Source: Paenibacillus oceani
GTDB lineage: Bacteria; Bacillota; Bacilli; Paenibacillales; NBRC-103111
DNA: 63,981 bases
Assembly (NCBI RefSeq): GCF_014705615.1
Contig: NZ_JACXJA010000055.1
Location: 1-63,981 of the forward strand
Reading direction: 5' to 3'
Of the stretch, positions 19,424-26,265 are shown in pieces. The translations under genes and the position numbers were made by a program. How positions within the stretch are numbered: the stretch's first letter is position 1; every line of letters starts with the position of its first letter. Below the pieces are notes generated by a model. That model was not told the DNA's origin. It searched no databases and saw only the letters and a program-made list of their open reading frames with translations.

Positions 19424-20170
19424 ATGGAAGAAGAATTTATTGCAGGCAAACATTCCGTGCTGGAGGCGCTGCGCTCCGGCCGGACGATTCATAAAATCTG
19501 GATTGCCGAGCAGGCGCAGAAGCATCATACGCAGCCGGTTATCGCAGAAGCAAAAAAACAGAGCGTCGTCGTTACACAAGCCGACAAGCGCAAGTTGGAT
19601 CAGCTCGTACCCGGCGTGCAGCATCAGGGTGTAGTCGCCCAAGTGGCCGCCCACGATTATGTGGAAGTGGAAGATTTGCTGGAGAGGGCCAGATTCCGGG
19701 GCGAGGTGCCGTTCCTGATCCTGCTTGATGAGATCGAAGACCCGCATAACCTCGGCTCGATCCTGCGCACGGCCGATTGCACGGGCGTTCATGGAGTCGT
19801 CATTCCGAAGCGGCGTTCTGTCGGCCTGACCGCAACCGTCTCGAAAACTTCGGCCGGAGCCGTGGAATACGTTCCAGTCGCACGCGTGACCAACATGGCC
19901 CAGACGATCGATTCGCTCAAAAAAGAAGGGATCTGGGTCGCGGGCGCAGACGTCGAGGCGAGCCGTCTTGTCTATGATTTTGACTTTAAAATCCCGCTGG
20001 CGATCGTCATCGGCAACGAGAATCAAGGGATCGGCAGACTGATCAAAGAAAAATGCGATTTTCTCGTCAAGCTGCCGATGGCCGGGCAGATCAATTCGCT
20101 TAACGCTTCCGTGGCCGCATCCGTATTGATGTACGAGGTCGTCCGCCAGCGCGGCGCGGCGATCTCGTAA
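19424..20170 (+). CDS. rlmB: 23S rRNA (guanosine 2'-O)-methyltransferase, TrmH/SpoU family
   Basis: SPOUT-fold methyltransferase of 248 residues. An N-terminal substrate-binding domain is followed by the three SpoU motifs: DEIEDPHNLGSILRTADC (about 105-122), then IVIGNENQGIGRLI, then LPMAGQINSLNASVAASVLM near 222-241. The family methylates a guanosine in the 23S peptidyl-transferase region. It begins two bases after the mrnC stop. The exact target nucleotide is inferred from the family. Confidence 0.93.
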   Translation: MEEEFIAGKHSVLEALRSGRTIHKIWIAEQAQKHHTQPVIAEAKKQSVVVTQADKRKLDQLVPGVQHQGVVAQVAAHDYVEVEDLLERARFRGEVPFLILLDEIEDPHNLGSILRTADCTGVHGVVIPKRRSVGLTATVSKTSAGAVEYVPVARVTNMAQTIDSLKKEGIWVAGADVEASRLVYDFDFKIPLAIVIGNENQGIGRLIKEKCDFLVKLPMAGQINSLNASVAASVLMYEVVRQRGAAIS

Positions 20171-20191
20171 CCGTCCGCCCCCCGGGAGAGC

Positions 20192-20704
20192 ATGAAACAA
20201 GTTGTCATCGTAGACGGCTATAACATTATCGGAGCTTGGCCGGAGCTGCAGAAGCTGAAGGACATCAGTCTGGAAGAGGCGAGAGACAGGCTGATCGACA
20301 TGCTCGCCGATTATCAGGCTTACAAGGGAAGCAAAGTATATGTCGTGTTTGACGCCTACCAGGTGCCGGGCCTTGGGGGAATCTACCGGCAGCATCAAAT
20401 CGAGGTGCTGTACACGCGCGAGAAAGAAACAGCCGACGAACGGATTGAGCGGCTGGTAACGGATCTGAGAGGAAGAAGAACGCAGATCTATGTCGCGACA
20501 TCCGACTCGGTCGAGCAGAACGTGACGTTTGGACAAGGCGCTCTTCGCCTTCCGGCGAGGGAACTGCGCCTGGCGATCCGGGAGATCCGCAAGGAAATCC
20601 GTGTCAAGATCGACGAGTCGGCGGCACCGGCCAAAAACACGTTCGAAAGTAAATTAAGCGGCGAGCAGCGGGATTTGTTCGAGAAGTGGCGCAGAGGCAA
20701 ATAA
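20192..20704 (+). CDS. rae1: Rae1/YacP, ribosome-associated NYN-domain endoribonuclease
   Basis: The 170-residue protein opens with VVIVDGYNIIGAW, the first aspartate motif of NYN (PIN-like) nucleases. VVFDAYQVPG and YVATSDSVEQNVTFGQGA carry further acidic residues. The B. subtilis homologue cuts certain mRNAs in the ribosomal A site. The context rlmB-rae1-sigH is the same here. The C-terminal helix is rich in charged residues. Confidence 0.93.
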   Translation: MKQVVIVDGYNIIGAWPELQKLKDISLEEARDRLIDMLADYQAYKGSKVYVVFDAYQVPGLGGIYRQHQIEVLYTREKETADERIERLVTDLRGRRTQIYVATSDSVEQNVTFGQGALRLPARELRLAIREIRKEIRVKIDESAAPAKNTFESKLSGEQRDLFEKWRRGK

Positions 20705-20740
20705 GGAACCCGGAGCCTAGTACTCTAGCGGGGCTTTCGG

Positions 20741-20770
20741 TTGACGATGTTAGATTACATAATGTATACT
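20741..20770 (+). promoter_or_regulatory. Vegetative promoter of sigH
   Basis: TTGACG (20741-20746) and TATACT (20765-20770) are separated by 18 bases and lie 58 bases before the sigH start. A sigma-A promoter at this place allows independent control of sigH at the onset of sporulation. Confidence 0.75.
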
Positions 20771-20827
20771 AGTCCTATCTTTTGTAGCAACGTCGCCAGG
20801 TTTAGCTTGCAGCCGGAGGGATATTGG

Positions 20828-21472
20828 GTGAGCATCGACCTCAAAGAACTGAGAATGCACGATTTCGACTTGAAGTCCGACGAAGAAGTCGTCGAATCGG
20901 TCCGCGATGGCAGCAGCGAAGCGCTGGAGTACTTGATCAACAAGTACAAAAACTTTGTTCGTGCTAAAGCCCGTTCTTATTTCCTGATCGGAGCCGATCG
21001 TGAAGACATCGTCCAGGAGGGCATGATCGGCCTGTACAAGTCGATCCGCGATTTTCGCGAGGACAAGCTCGCCACGTTCAAAGCTTTCGCCGAACTGTGT
21101 ATAACCCGCCAGATTATTACCGCTATCAAAACCGCCACCCGGCAAAAGCATATTCCTTTAAACTCTTATGTGTCGCTGGACAAGCCCATATATGACGAGG
21201 ATTCGGACCGAACCCTTCTCGATGTGATATGCGGCACCCGTGTCACCGATCCCGAAGAGTTGATTATCAACCAGGAAGAATTTAGCGGTCTGGAAGACAA
21301 GATGGGCGAGATCCTTAGCGATCTGGAACGCAAAGTGCTTATGCTGTACTTGGACGGCCGGTCGTATCAGGAAATTGCTGTCGATTTGGACCGTCACGTC
21401 AAGTCGATCGACAATGCGTTGCAGCGTGTCAAGCGCAAGCTTGAGCGTTATTTGGAAGTGCGCAACATCTAG
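20828..21472 (+). CDS. sigH: RNA polymerase sigma factor SigH (Spo0H)
   Basis: This sigma factor serves the transition state and early sporulation. GTG at 20828 is chosen because CCGGAGGG ends 7 bases before it; an upstream in-frame TTG coincides with the -35 box and is impossible as a start. The 214 residues hold region 2 (NFVRAKARSYFLIGADRED, then IVQEGMIGLYKSIRDF), which melts and reads the -10 element. The helix-turn-helix of region 4 (GRSYQEIAVDLDRHVKSIDN) reads the -35. Sequence identity to B. subtilis SigH across both regions is very high by eye. Confidence 0.97.
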   Translation: MSIDLKELRMHDFDLKSDEEVVESVRDGSSEALEYLINKYKNFVRAKARSYFLIGADREDIVQEGMIGLYKSIRDFREDKLATFKAFAELCITRQIITAIKTATRQKHIPLNSYVSLDKPIYDEDSDRTLLDVICGTRVTDPEELIINQEEFSGLEDKMGEILSDLERKVLMLYLDGRSYQEIAVDLDRHVKSIDNALQRVKRKLERYLEVRNI

Positions 21473-21473
21473 G

Positions 21474-21521
21474 AGGACATTCTTCACTCCGTCCCGGAGG
21501 TAAGGATGTCCTTGTTGTTTT
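21474..21521 (+). terminator. Probable terminator after sigH
   Basis: AGGACATTC (21474-21482) pairs with GGATGTCCT (21504-21512). An inner CTCCG-CGGAG hairpin stacks within the loop, and the tail is TGTTGTTTT. It follows the stop codon by two bases. Confidence 0.65.
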
Positions 21522-21639
21522 GCAGCCCATTGCTCTTGGCAGGGTGTAAACCTCTTGTTTCATGACAGGTTTGCATAGGGGCGACTTGGGCCAAACTGTA
21601 GAAAAAGCCGACAGGCGCGGCACACACGAGCGCGTTTTC

Positions 21640-21668
21640 TTGACACGCTTGGAAGACTGTGATAAAGT
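21640..21668 (+). promoter_or_regulatory. Promoter of secE-nusG
   Basis: TTGACA (21640-21645) and TAAAGT (21663-21668) are 17 bases apart. A CCC-GGG hairpin followed by TTTTTTG lies between this promoter and secE, so early termination could modulate expression. Confidence 0.75.
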
Positions 21669-21745
21669 AGTTCAGGTAGCCCTATTTCCGGGGGTTTTTT
21701 GTTATGGACCGGTAAATGGCTAGCCGTAGGTTTGGAGGGGTAATC

Positions 21746-21955
21746 GTGACGTTTGTGCAAAGAATGAAGCGAGGTTTCGGCTCTACGTTTTCGTTTCTTA
21801 CCGACAGTTGGTCGGAGCTTAAGAAAGTCAAATGGCCGAGCCGTAAAGAGCTCATCAGTTACACCCTTGTGGTGCTTGTGACGTGCACGTTCATGACCAT
21901 CTACTTTTGGCTGATTGACCTCGGACTGAGCGAAATCCTGCGCCTGTTCGAATGA
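21746..21955 (+). CDS. secE: Preprotein translocase subunit SecE
   Basis: SecE clamps the SecY channel. The 69-residue protein starts at GTG 21746 behind TTTGGAGGGG; an ATG at 21716 in the same frame has no ribosome binding site. The family motif SWSELKKVKWPSRKELISYT lies on the amphipathic helix, followed by a single membrane segment (about residues 43-62). This single-span form is normal in Gram-positives. It pairs with nusG, 19 bases downstream. Confidence 0.95.
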   Translation: MTFVQRMKRGFGSTFSFLTDSWSELKKVKWPSRKELISYTLVVLVTCTFMTIYFWLIDLGLSEILRLFE

Positions 21956-21974
21956 TGGGAGCCGGGTGACGATA

Positions 21975-22508
21975 ATGGAGAAAAGATGGTACGTCGTACA
22001 TACCTATTCCGGGTATGAGAACAAAGTTAAAGCCAACTTGGAAAAACGCGTCGAATCGATGAACATGCAGGACAAAATTTTCCGTGTGCTCGTTCCGATG
22101 GAAGAAGAAATCGTGAACAAGGACGGCAAGAAAAAAACCGTCATGCGGAAAGTGTATCCGGGCTATGTGCTCGTCGAGATGATTCAGACGGACGATTCCT
22201 GGTATGTGGTGCGCAATACGCCGGGTGTAACCGGCTTTGTCGGATCGACCGGTTCCGGTTCGAAACCGACGGCGCTGCTGCCTGAGGAAGTCGATGCGAT
22301 CCTGAAGCATATGGGGATCGAAGAGCCGAAGCCGAAGATCGACTTCGAGCTTAAGGAAACCGTACGCGTCAAGGTGGGACCGTTCGCGAACTTTGTCGGC
22401 ACGGTAGAAGATATTTTGACCGACAAGGCCAAGCTCAAAGTGCATGTCAACATGTTTGGACGGGAAACCCCGCTTGAGTTGGAATATACCCAAGTGGAGA
22501 AGATATAA
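21975..22508 (+). CDS. nusG: Transcription termination/antitermination protein NusG
   Basis: NusG binds the RNA polymerase clamp and modulates pausing. The 177 residues begin MEKRWYVVHTYSGYENKVK at ATG 21975; a GTG three codons earlier is possible. The NGN domain spans about residues 3-115 and includes DDSWYVVRNTPGVTGFVG. The C-terminal KOW domain covers about 125-177 (VRVKVGPFANFVGTVEDI). Confidence 0.97.
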   Translation: MEKRWYVVHTYSGYENKVKANLEKRVESMNMQDKIFRVLVPMEEEIVNKDGKKKTVMRKVYPGYVLVEMIQTDDSWYVVRNTPGVTGFVGSTGSGSKPTALLPEEVDAILKHMGIEEPKPKIDFELKETVRVKVGPFANFVGTVEDILTDKAKLKVHVNMFGRETPLELEYTQVEKI

Positions 22509-22590
22509 GGATTTTTTCGTGATCGGATTTCCGGTCATGCTGGAATCTGTCTGGTTTCTGGGCTTATTCCGCTAGAGTAAGCCTTCAATC

Positions 22591-22624
22591 GTGGGAGGGT
22601 GCCGCAGGGTCCCGCTCGCACCAC
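22591..22624 (+). promoter_or_regulatory. L1-binding-like RNA motif before rplK
   Basis: GTGGGAGG (22591-22598) and CACCAC (22619-22624) bracket a short stem-loop, ending 10 bases before the rplK Shine-Dalgarno. The GGTGGGAGG...ACCACC layout is that of the 23S rRNA L1-stalk helix bound by ribosomal protein L1. Feedback by L1 on the L11-L1 operon is known in bacteria; its use here is inferred. Confidence 0.5.
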
Positions 22625-22648
22625 ATTATGCGCAAGGAGGTGTGTCGC

Positions 22649-23074
22649 ATGGCTAAAAAGGTAATTAAACTGGTTAAGCTGCAAGTTCCAGCTGGTAAAG
22701 CGAATCCGGCTCCGCCAATCGGTCCGGCACTCGGTCAAGCAGGGGTCAACATCATGGCTTTCTGTAAAGAGTTCAACGCGCGTACCGCTGATCAAGCAGG
22801 CTTGATTATTCCGGTTGTCATCACAGTATTCGAGGACCGCTCTTTCACTTTCGAGACGAAAACTCCTCCGGCTGCTGTTTTGCTTCGCGTAGCCGCCAAG
22901 ATCGAAAAAGGATCCGGCGAACCGAACAAAAAGAAAGTTGCAACTGTGAAGCGTGACGTTGTTCGTCAAATCGCCGAACAAAAAATGCAGGACCTCAATG
23001 CAGCATCAGTGGAAGCTGCAATGCGGATGGTTGAAGGAACAGCCCGCAGCATGGGCGTTGTTATTCAAGACTAA
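22649..23074 (+). CDS. rplK: 50S ribosomal protein L11
   Basis: L11 builds the GTPase-associated centre and is needed for RelA-type sensing of uncharged tRNA. The 141 residues start at ATG 22649 with AAGGAGGTG at 22634-22642. [20 protein letters not shown] is the family's N-terminal stretch, with the prolines that contact factors. The C-terminal rRNA-binding domain begins near residue 70. Confidence 0.98.
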   Translation: MAKKVIKLVKLQVPAGKANPAPPIGPALGQAGVNIMAFCKEFNARTADQAGLIIPVVITVFEDRSFTFETKTPPAAVLLRVAAKIEKGSGEPNKKKVATVKRDVVRQIAEQKMQDLNAASVEAAMRMVEGTARSMGVVIQD

Positions 23075-23104
23075 TGGTTTTGGGTGCGGAGTTCATCCGC
23101 ACAA

Positions 23105-23130
23105 GTGGGAGGATTTTCCGCTAACACCAC
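23105..23130 (+). promoter_or_regulatory. Second L1-binding-like motif, before rplA
   Basis: GTGGGAGG (23105-23112) and CACCAC (23125-23130) repeat the layout found before rplK, here only 4 bases before the AGGAGG of rplA. Inner pairing GGA/TCC gives a stem with an internal loop like that of the L1 target. Binding would block rplA initiation directly. Confidence 0.5.
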
Positions 23131-23148
23131 AAAAGGAGGAATACGAAC

Positions 23149-23841
23149 ATGGCAAAACGCGGTAAGAAGTACCAGGAAGTTGCCAAGCTGGTCAATCCGG
23201 ACGCTAGCTACGAGCCGGCGGAAGCGATTGAACTTGTTAAAAAAGCAGCTCCTGCTAAGTTCGACGAAACCGTCGAAGTAGCCGTTCGTCTCGGGGTTGA
23301 CCCGAAAAAGCAAGACCAAGCCGTACGCGGTGTAGTCGTGCTTCCGAACGGAACAGGTAAAACAAAGCGCGTCCTCGTGTTCGCAAAAGGCGACAAGGCG
23401 AAAGAAGCCGAAGCGGCCGGAGCGGATTTCGTAGGCGATCAAGATTTGATTACAAAAATCCAGCAAGGCTGGTTCGATTTCGACGTCTGCGTCGCTACGC
23501 CGGACATGATGAGCGAAGTCGGTAAACTCGGCCGTCTGCTTGGGGGCAAAGGCTTGATGCCGAACCCGAAAGCCGGTACGGTAACGTTTGATGTAGCTAA
23601 CGCCGTGAAAGAAATCAAAGCCGGTAAAATTGAGTACCGTCTCGACCGTGCTGGACAAATTCACGCGCCGATCGGCAAAGTATCGTTTGGTGCCGAGCAA
23701 CTGCAAGAAAACTTCCGCGCACTGGTGGAAGCTCTTGTCCGTGCTAAGCCGGCAGCAGCCAAAGGCGTATACTTGCGCAACATCGCCGTTTCGTCCACGA
23801 TGGGTCCGAGCGTACGCGTAAACGCCCAAACCTTCAGATAA
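23149..23841 (+). CDS. rplA: 50S ribosomal protein L1
   Basis: L1 forms the mobile stalk that moves deacylated tRNA out of the E site and is also a translational repressor in many bacteria. The 230-residue protein has the two-domain layout, with the signature [20 protein letters not shown] (about residues 124-143). AAAGGAGG precedes the ATG by 10 bases. Confidence 0.98.
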   Translation: MAKRGKKYQEVAKLVNPDASYEPAEAIELVKKAAPAKFDETVEVAVRLGVDPKKQDQAVRGVVVLPNGTGKTKRVLVFAKGDKAKEAEAAGADFVGDQDLITKIQQGWFDFDVCVATPDMMSEVGKLGRLLGGKGLMPNPKAGTVTFDVANAVKEIKAGKIEYRLDRAGQIHAPIGKVSFGAEQLQENFRALVEALVRAKPAAAKGVYLRNIAVSSTMGPSVRVNAQTFR

Positions 23842-23921
23842 ACCGTGCTGGCGAACTTCGCCATTTGCATTTTGCAAACGGACATGGTAATCTGTTAAAG
23901 GTTCTTAAAACGAATATAGTT

Positions 23922-24057
23922 GACCGTAGACAGTAGGTGCCGCGAGGCTTAATTTCCTACCGAGGTGTTACGATACAATGCAGCGTGCTTTTTCTGTCTA
24001 AGAGAAAGTTGCAGTGGAACGTTATGCCTCCGTCTAACCCGCGGAGGCTTTTCTATT
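23922..24057 (+). promoter_or_regulatory. Ribosomal protein L10 leader with attenuator
   Basis: The segment GACCGTAGACAGTAGGTGCC and the later CCTACCGAGGTG are the conserved core of the Bacillota L10 leader, which binds the L10-(L12)4 complex. It ends in a terminator: GCCTCCG (24026-24032) and CGGAGGC (24042-24048), then TTTTCTATT. Excess L10 would favour termination before rplJ-rplL. A weak promoter (TTGCAA 23872-23877, TTAAAG 23895-23900) may start this transcript. The remaining 90 bases before rplJ contain small hairpins only. Confidence 0.85.
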
Positions 24058-24148
24058 GGCTGCTCGTCTTCATCGCTCTGATGAGGACGGACTCCGAAGT
24101 CTCTCGGTCAACGATAGGTTGAAAGTAAGTTCTCAGGAGGTGTAACAT

Positions 24149-24658
24149 ATGCCAAACGCAAAAGTACTTCAAGAAAAACAACAAGCGGTTACCGAAGTAT
24201 CGGCAAAGCTGCGCGAGAGCGCAAGCACAGTCGTAGCGGATTACCGGGGATTGAACGTCGCGCAAGTGACGGAACTCCGTAAACGTCTTCGCGAAGCTGG
24301 TGTTGATTTTCAAGTATTGAAAAACACATTGGTACGCCGTGCGACTTCTGATGCCGGACTGACGGAGCTCGACAGCGCTCTGACTGGACCGACAGCAGTT
24401 GCGTTCAGCAAAGACGATGTAGTGGTAGCTGCAAAGATTTTGTCGGAATTCGCGAAGAAAAACGATGCGCTGAAAGTAAAAGGCGGCGTCGTTGAAGGTC
24501 GCGTTGTAGACGCAGCTCAAATCAAGGCGCTGGCGGATCTTCCTTCCCGCGAAGGACTTCTGTCCATGCTTCTCAGCGTCCTTCAAGCACCGATCCGCAA
24601 CTTCGCGCTTGCGGTTAAAGCGGTATCGGAAAAGCAAGAAGGCGGAGCACAAGCTTAA
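24149..24658 (+). CDS. rplJ: 50S ribosomal protein L10
   Basis: L10 anchors the L7/L12 stalk on 23S rRNA. The 169 residues include the rRNA-binding N-terminal domain ([20 protein letters not shown] near 27-46), and the C-terminal helix carries the L12 dimer docking sites. CAGGAGGTG lies before the ATG. It is the expected ligand of the leader just upstream. Confidence 0.98.
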   Translation: MPNAKVLQEKQQAVTEVSAKLRESASTVVADYRGLNVAQVTELRKRLREAGVDFQVLKNTLVRRATSDAGLTELDSALTGPTAVAFSKDDVVVAAKILSEFAKKNDALKVKGGVVEGRVVDAAQIKALADLPSREGLLSMLLSVLQAPIRNFALAVKAVSEKQEGGAQA

Positions 24659-24707
24659 TCGGATTTTCAACGTACAACAACATATTTCCTAATTGGAGGG
24701 TTAACTC

Positions 24708-25073
24708 ATGAGCAAAGAGCAAATCTTGGAAGCCATCAAAGGCATGTCCGTTCTTGAACTGAACGATCTCGTGAAAGCAATCGAAGAAGAATTTGGCGTA
24801 ACTGCAGCAGCGCCTGTAGCAATGGTAGCTGGCGGCGGCGCTGCAGCTGAAGTTGAAGAGCAAACCGAATTCGACGTTATCCTCGTCGAAGCTGGCGCTT
24901 CCAAAATCAACGTTATCAAAGTCGTTCGCGAAATTACAGGTCTTGGCCTGAAAGAAGCGAAAGACGTAGTAGACGGCGCGCCGAAGCCGATCAAAGAAAA
25001 AGTATCCAAAGAAGATGCGGATGCGGTTAAAGCGAAGCTTGAAGAAGCTGGCGCAAAAGTAGAAGTGAAGTAA
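24708..25073 (+). CDS. rplL: 50S ribosomal protein L7/L12
   Basis: This flexible stalk protein recruits translational GTPases. The 121 residues form an N-terminal dimerisation helix, an alanine-rich hinge (about residues 37-52) and a C-terminal factor-binding domain with [20 protein letters not shown]. It follows rplJ by 49 bases under the same leader; a stronger ribosome binding site (TTGGAGGG) fits its higher copy number. Confidence 0.98.
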   Translation: MSKEQILEAIKGMSVLELNDLVKAIEEEFGVTAAAPVAMVAGGGAAAEVEEQTEFDVILVEAGASKINVIKVVREITGLGLKEAKDVVDGAPKPIKEKVSKEDADAVKAKLEEAGAKVEVK

Positions 25074-25084
25074 TTCGGATCACA

Positions 25085-25127
25085 GATCCCCTTTGGAGCC
25101 TAACCGCTTCAAGGGGGATTGTTTTTC
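25085..25127 (+). terminator. Terminator-like hairpin after rplL
   Basis: ATCCCCTT (25086-25093) pairs with AAGGGGGAT (25111-25119) and is followed by TGTTTTT. It lies between rplL and the methyltransferase gene and likely reduces read-through toward rpoB. Confidence 0.75.
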
Positions 25128-25152
25128 GTAACCGAAGTGGCGGAGGGATCTT

Positions 25153-25749
25153 ATGGCGGACCATTATTATTCGAGAAAACCTACGGCGGCCAGCGACAGA
25201 CATACGATTCAGTGCGAGCTTCGAGGGCGCGAATTTGTCTTCGTAACCGACGCCGGGGTGTTTTCCAAGGAAGGGATTGACTTTGGCAGCAGGCTTCTGA
25301 TCGATACGATGGATATCGCCCTTACGGATGAAGTGCTGGACGTAGGCTGCGGGTACGGTCCTATCGGGCTTTCGGCTGCGGCGCTTGCCGAGCAAGGCCG
25401 GGTTACAATGGTAGATATTAATGAAAGAGCGGTGGAACTGGCCAAAGAAAATGCGGTCCGCAACGGAATCGGGAATGCGGATATCGTTCAGGGCGATTTG
25501 TTTGAGGCGGTTCAGGGCAGGACGTTTACGAAAATTTTATCCAATCCCCCGATCCGGGCGGGCAAGCAGGTGGTGCATCGTATTTTTGAAGAAGCTTACC
25601 ATCATCTGACCGAAGGAGGACAATTGTGGATCGTGATCCAGAAGAAGCAGGGTGCTCCGTCGGCGCTCGCCAAGCTGGAATCGCTTTTTGAAAATGTGCG
25701 GGAAGCGGATAAGGACAAGGGCTACCGGATTTACTGCGCGACGAAATAA
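25153..25749 (+). CDS. Class I SAM-dependent methyltransferase, RsmC-type
   Basis: The 198-residue protein is the counterpart of B. subtilis YbxB, which sits at the same place between rplL and rpoB. Motif I is LDVGCGYGPIGLSAA (about residues 62-76), and the catalytic-type SNPPIRAG motif is near 135-142; NPP loops act on exocyclic amino groups of guanine or adenine. It probably methylates a guanine of 16S rRNA, but this is not shown. CGGAGGG precedes the ATG. Confidence 0.9.
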   Translation: MADHYYSRKPTAASDRHTIQCELRGREFVFVTDAGVFSKEGIDFGSRLLIDTMDIALTDEVLDVGCGYGPIGLSAAALAEQGRVTMVDINERAVELAKENAVRNGIGNADIVQGDLFEAVQGRTFTKILSNPPIRAGKQVVHRIFEEAYHHLTEGGQLWIVIQKKQGAPSALAKLESLFENVREADKDKGYRIYCATK

Positions 25750-25784
25750 GGTTAAGGGTTGACGAACGCCCGAGTAAGTTGTAT

Positions 25785-25813
25785 TTGACTCGCGTTGCTG
25801 GTTGTGTTAATAT
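25785..25813 (+). promoter_or_regulatory. Candidate promoter of rpoB-rpoC
   Basis: TTGACT (25785-25790) and TAATAT (25808-25813) are spaced 17 bases. The leader to rpoB would be about 445 bases. A second TATAAT at 25912-25917 lacks a good -35. Confidence 0.65.
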
Positions 25814-25851
25814 TATAAAATGTCAGTATTAGGATGGGTGTTATGTCTTTA

Positions 25852-25956
25852 ATTCGCTAAAATGTCAAGTCCTTTTTTTACAGAGGCATGAATAAAAATT
25901 AGCGAATGAAGTATAATGTTTACATTTTGGGGAAAATCTACTTAAATGTGAACATT
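25852..25956 (+). repeat. Two inverted repeats in the rpoB leader
   Basis: ATTCGCTAA (25852-25860) and TTAGCGAAT (25899-25907) are a perfect 9-bp pair. AATGTTTACATTT (25915-25927) and AAATGTGAACATT (25944-25956) are a 13-bp pair with one mismatch, beginning inside the TATAAT at 25912. They could be RNA stems or operator half-sites. Confidence 0.6.
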
Positions 25957-26014
25957 GGGAAAGGCTGCCACGTTACCGCAGAAAAAAGGTCTCATGCAAT
26001 GCCGTTAAGTGTGA

Positions 26015-26181
26015 GTTCAAAAAGTCCGGTTTTCAGCACCGAGAAGATTGGATGAAGTTAGGAAACGAGGAGCGGAGCGTAGTGGGAGCTACGTGAGCAC
26101 CGGAAGTTCCGGCTGAATTCCATATTCGATGTCGAGTAAGCTTCCTGATCTGCTTCGTGATCAAAAGTGGACTTTTTGAAC
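26015..26181. repeat. MITE-like element with 13-bp terminal inverted repeats
   Basis: GTTCAAAAAGTCC (26015-26027) and its exact reverse complement (26169-26181) bound a 167-bp segment. Inside are further palindromes, among them CGTAG-CTACG and CCGGAA-G-TTCCGG. The outer parts (TTTTCAGCACCGAGAAG against CTTCGTGATCAAAA) pair imperfectly, so the whole may fold as one long RNA. It has no open reading frame. It looks like a non-autonomous mobile or interspersed repeat; copy number elsewhere is unknown. Confidence 0.65.
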
Positions 26182-26183
26182 AA

Positions 26184-26221
26184 CCTCGTTAAGGCTAACC
26201 AATCGAGGCTTTTCTTCTTTT
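26184..26221 (+). terminator. Weak terminator-like signal before rpoB
   Basis: CCTCG (26184-26188) can pair with CGAGG (26204-26208), followed by a long T-rich tract CTTTTCTTCTTTTTT. The stem is short, so attenuation of rpoB is only a possibility. Confidence 0.3.
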
Positions 26222-26265
26222 TTGTTTGCAGTATTTTTTGAGTCGATGTGAGGGGTGAAGGAAAG

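Noticed and set aside
23937-24122. 61-codon frame in the rplJ upstream region
   Set aside because: It lies over the L10 leader and its terminator; the RNA structure explains the sequence.
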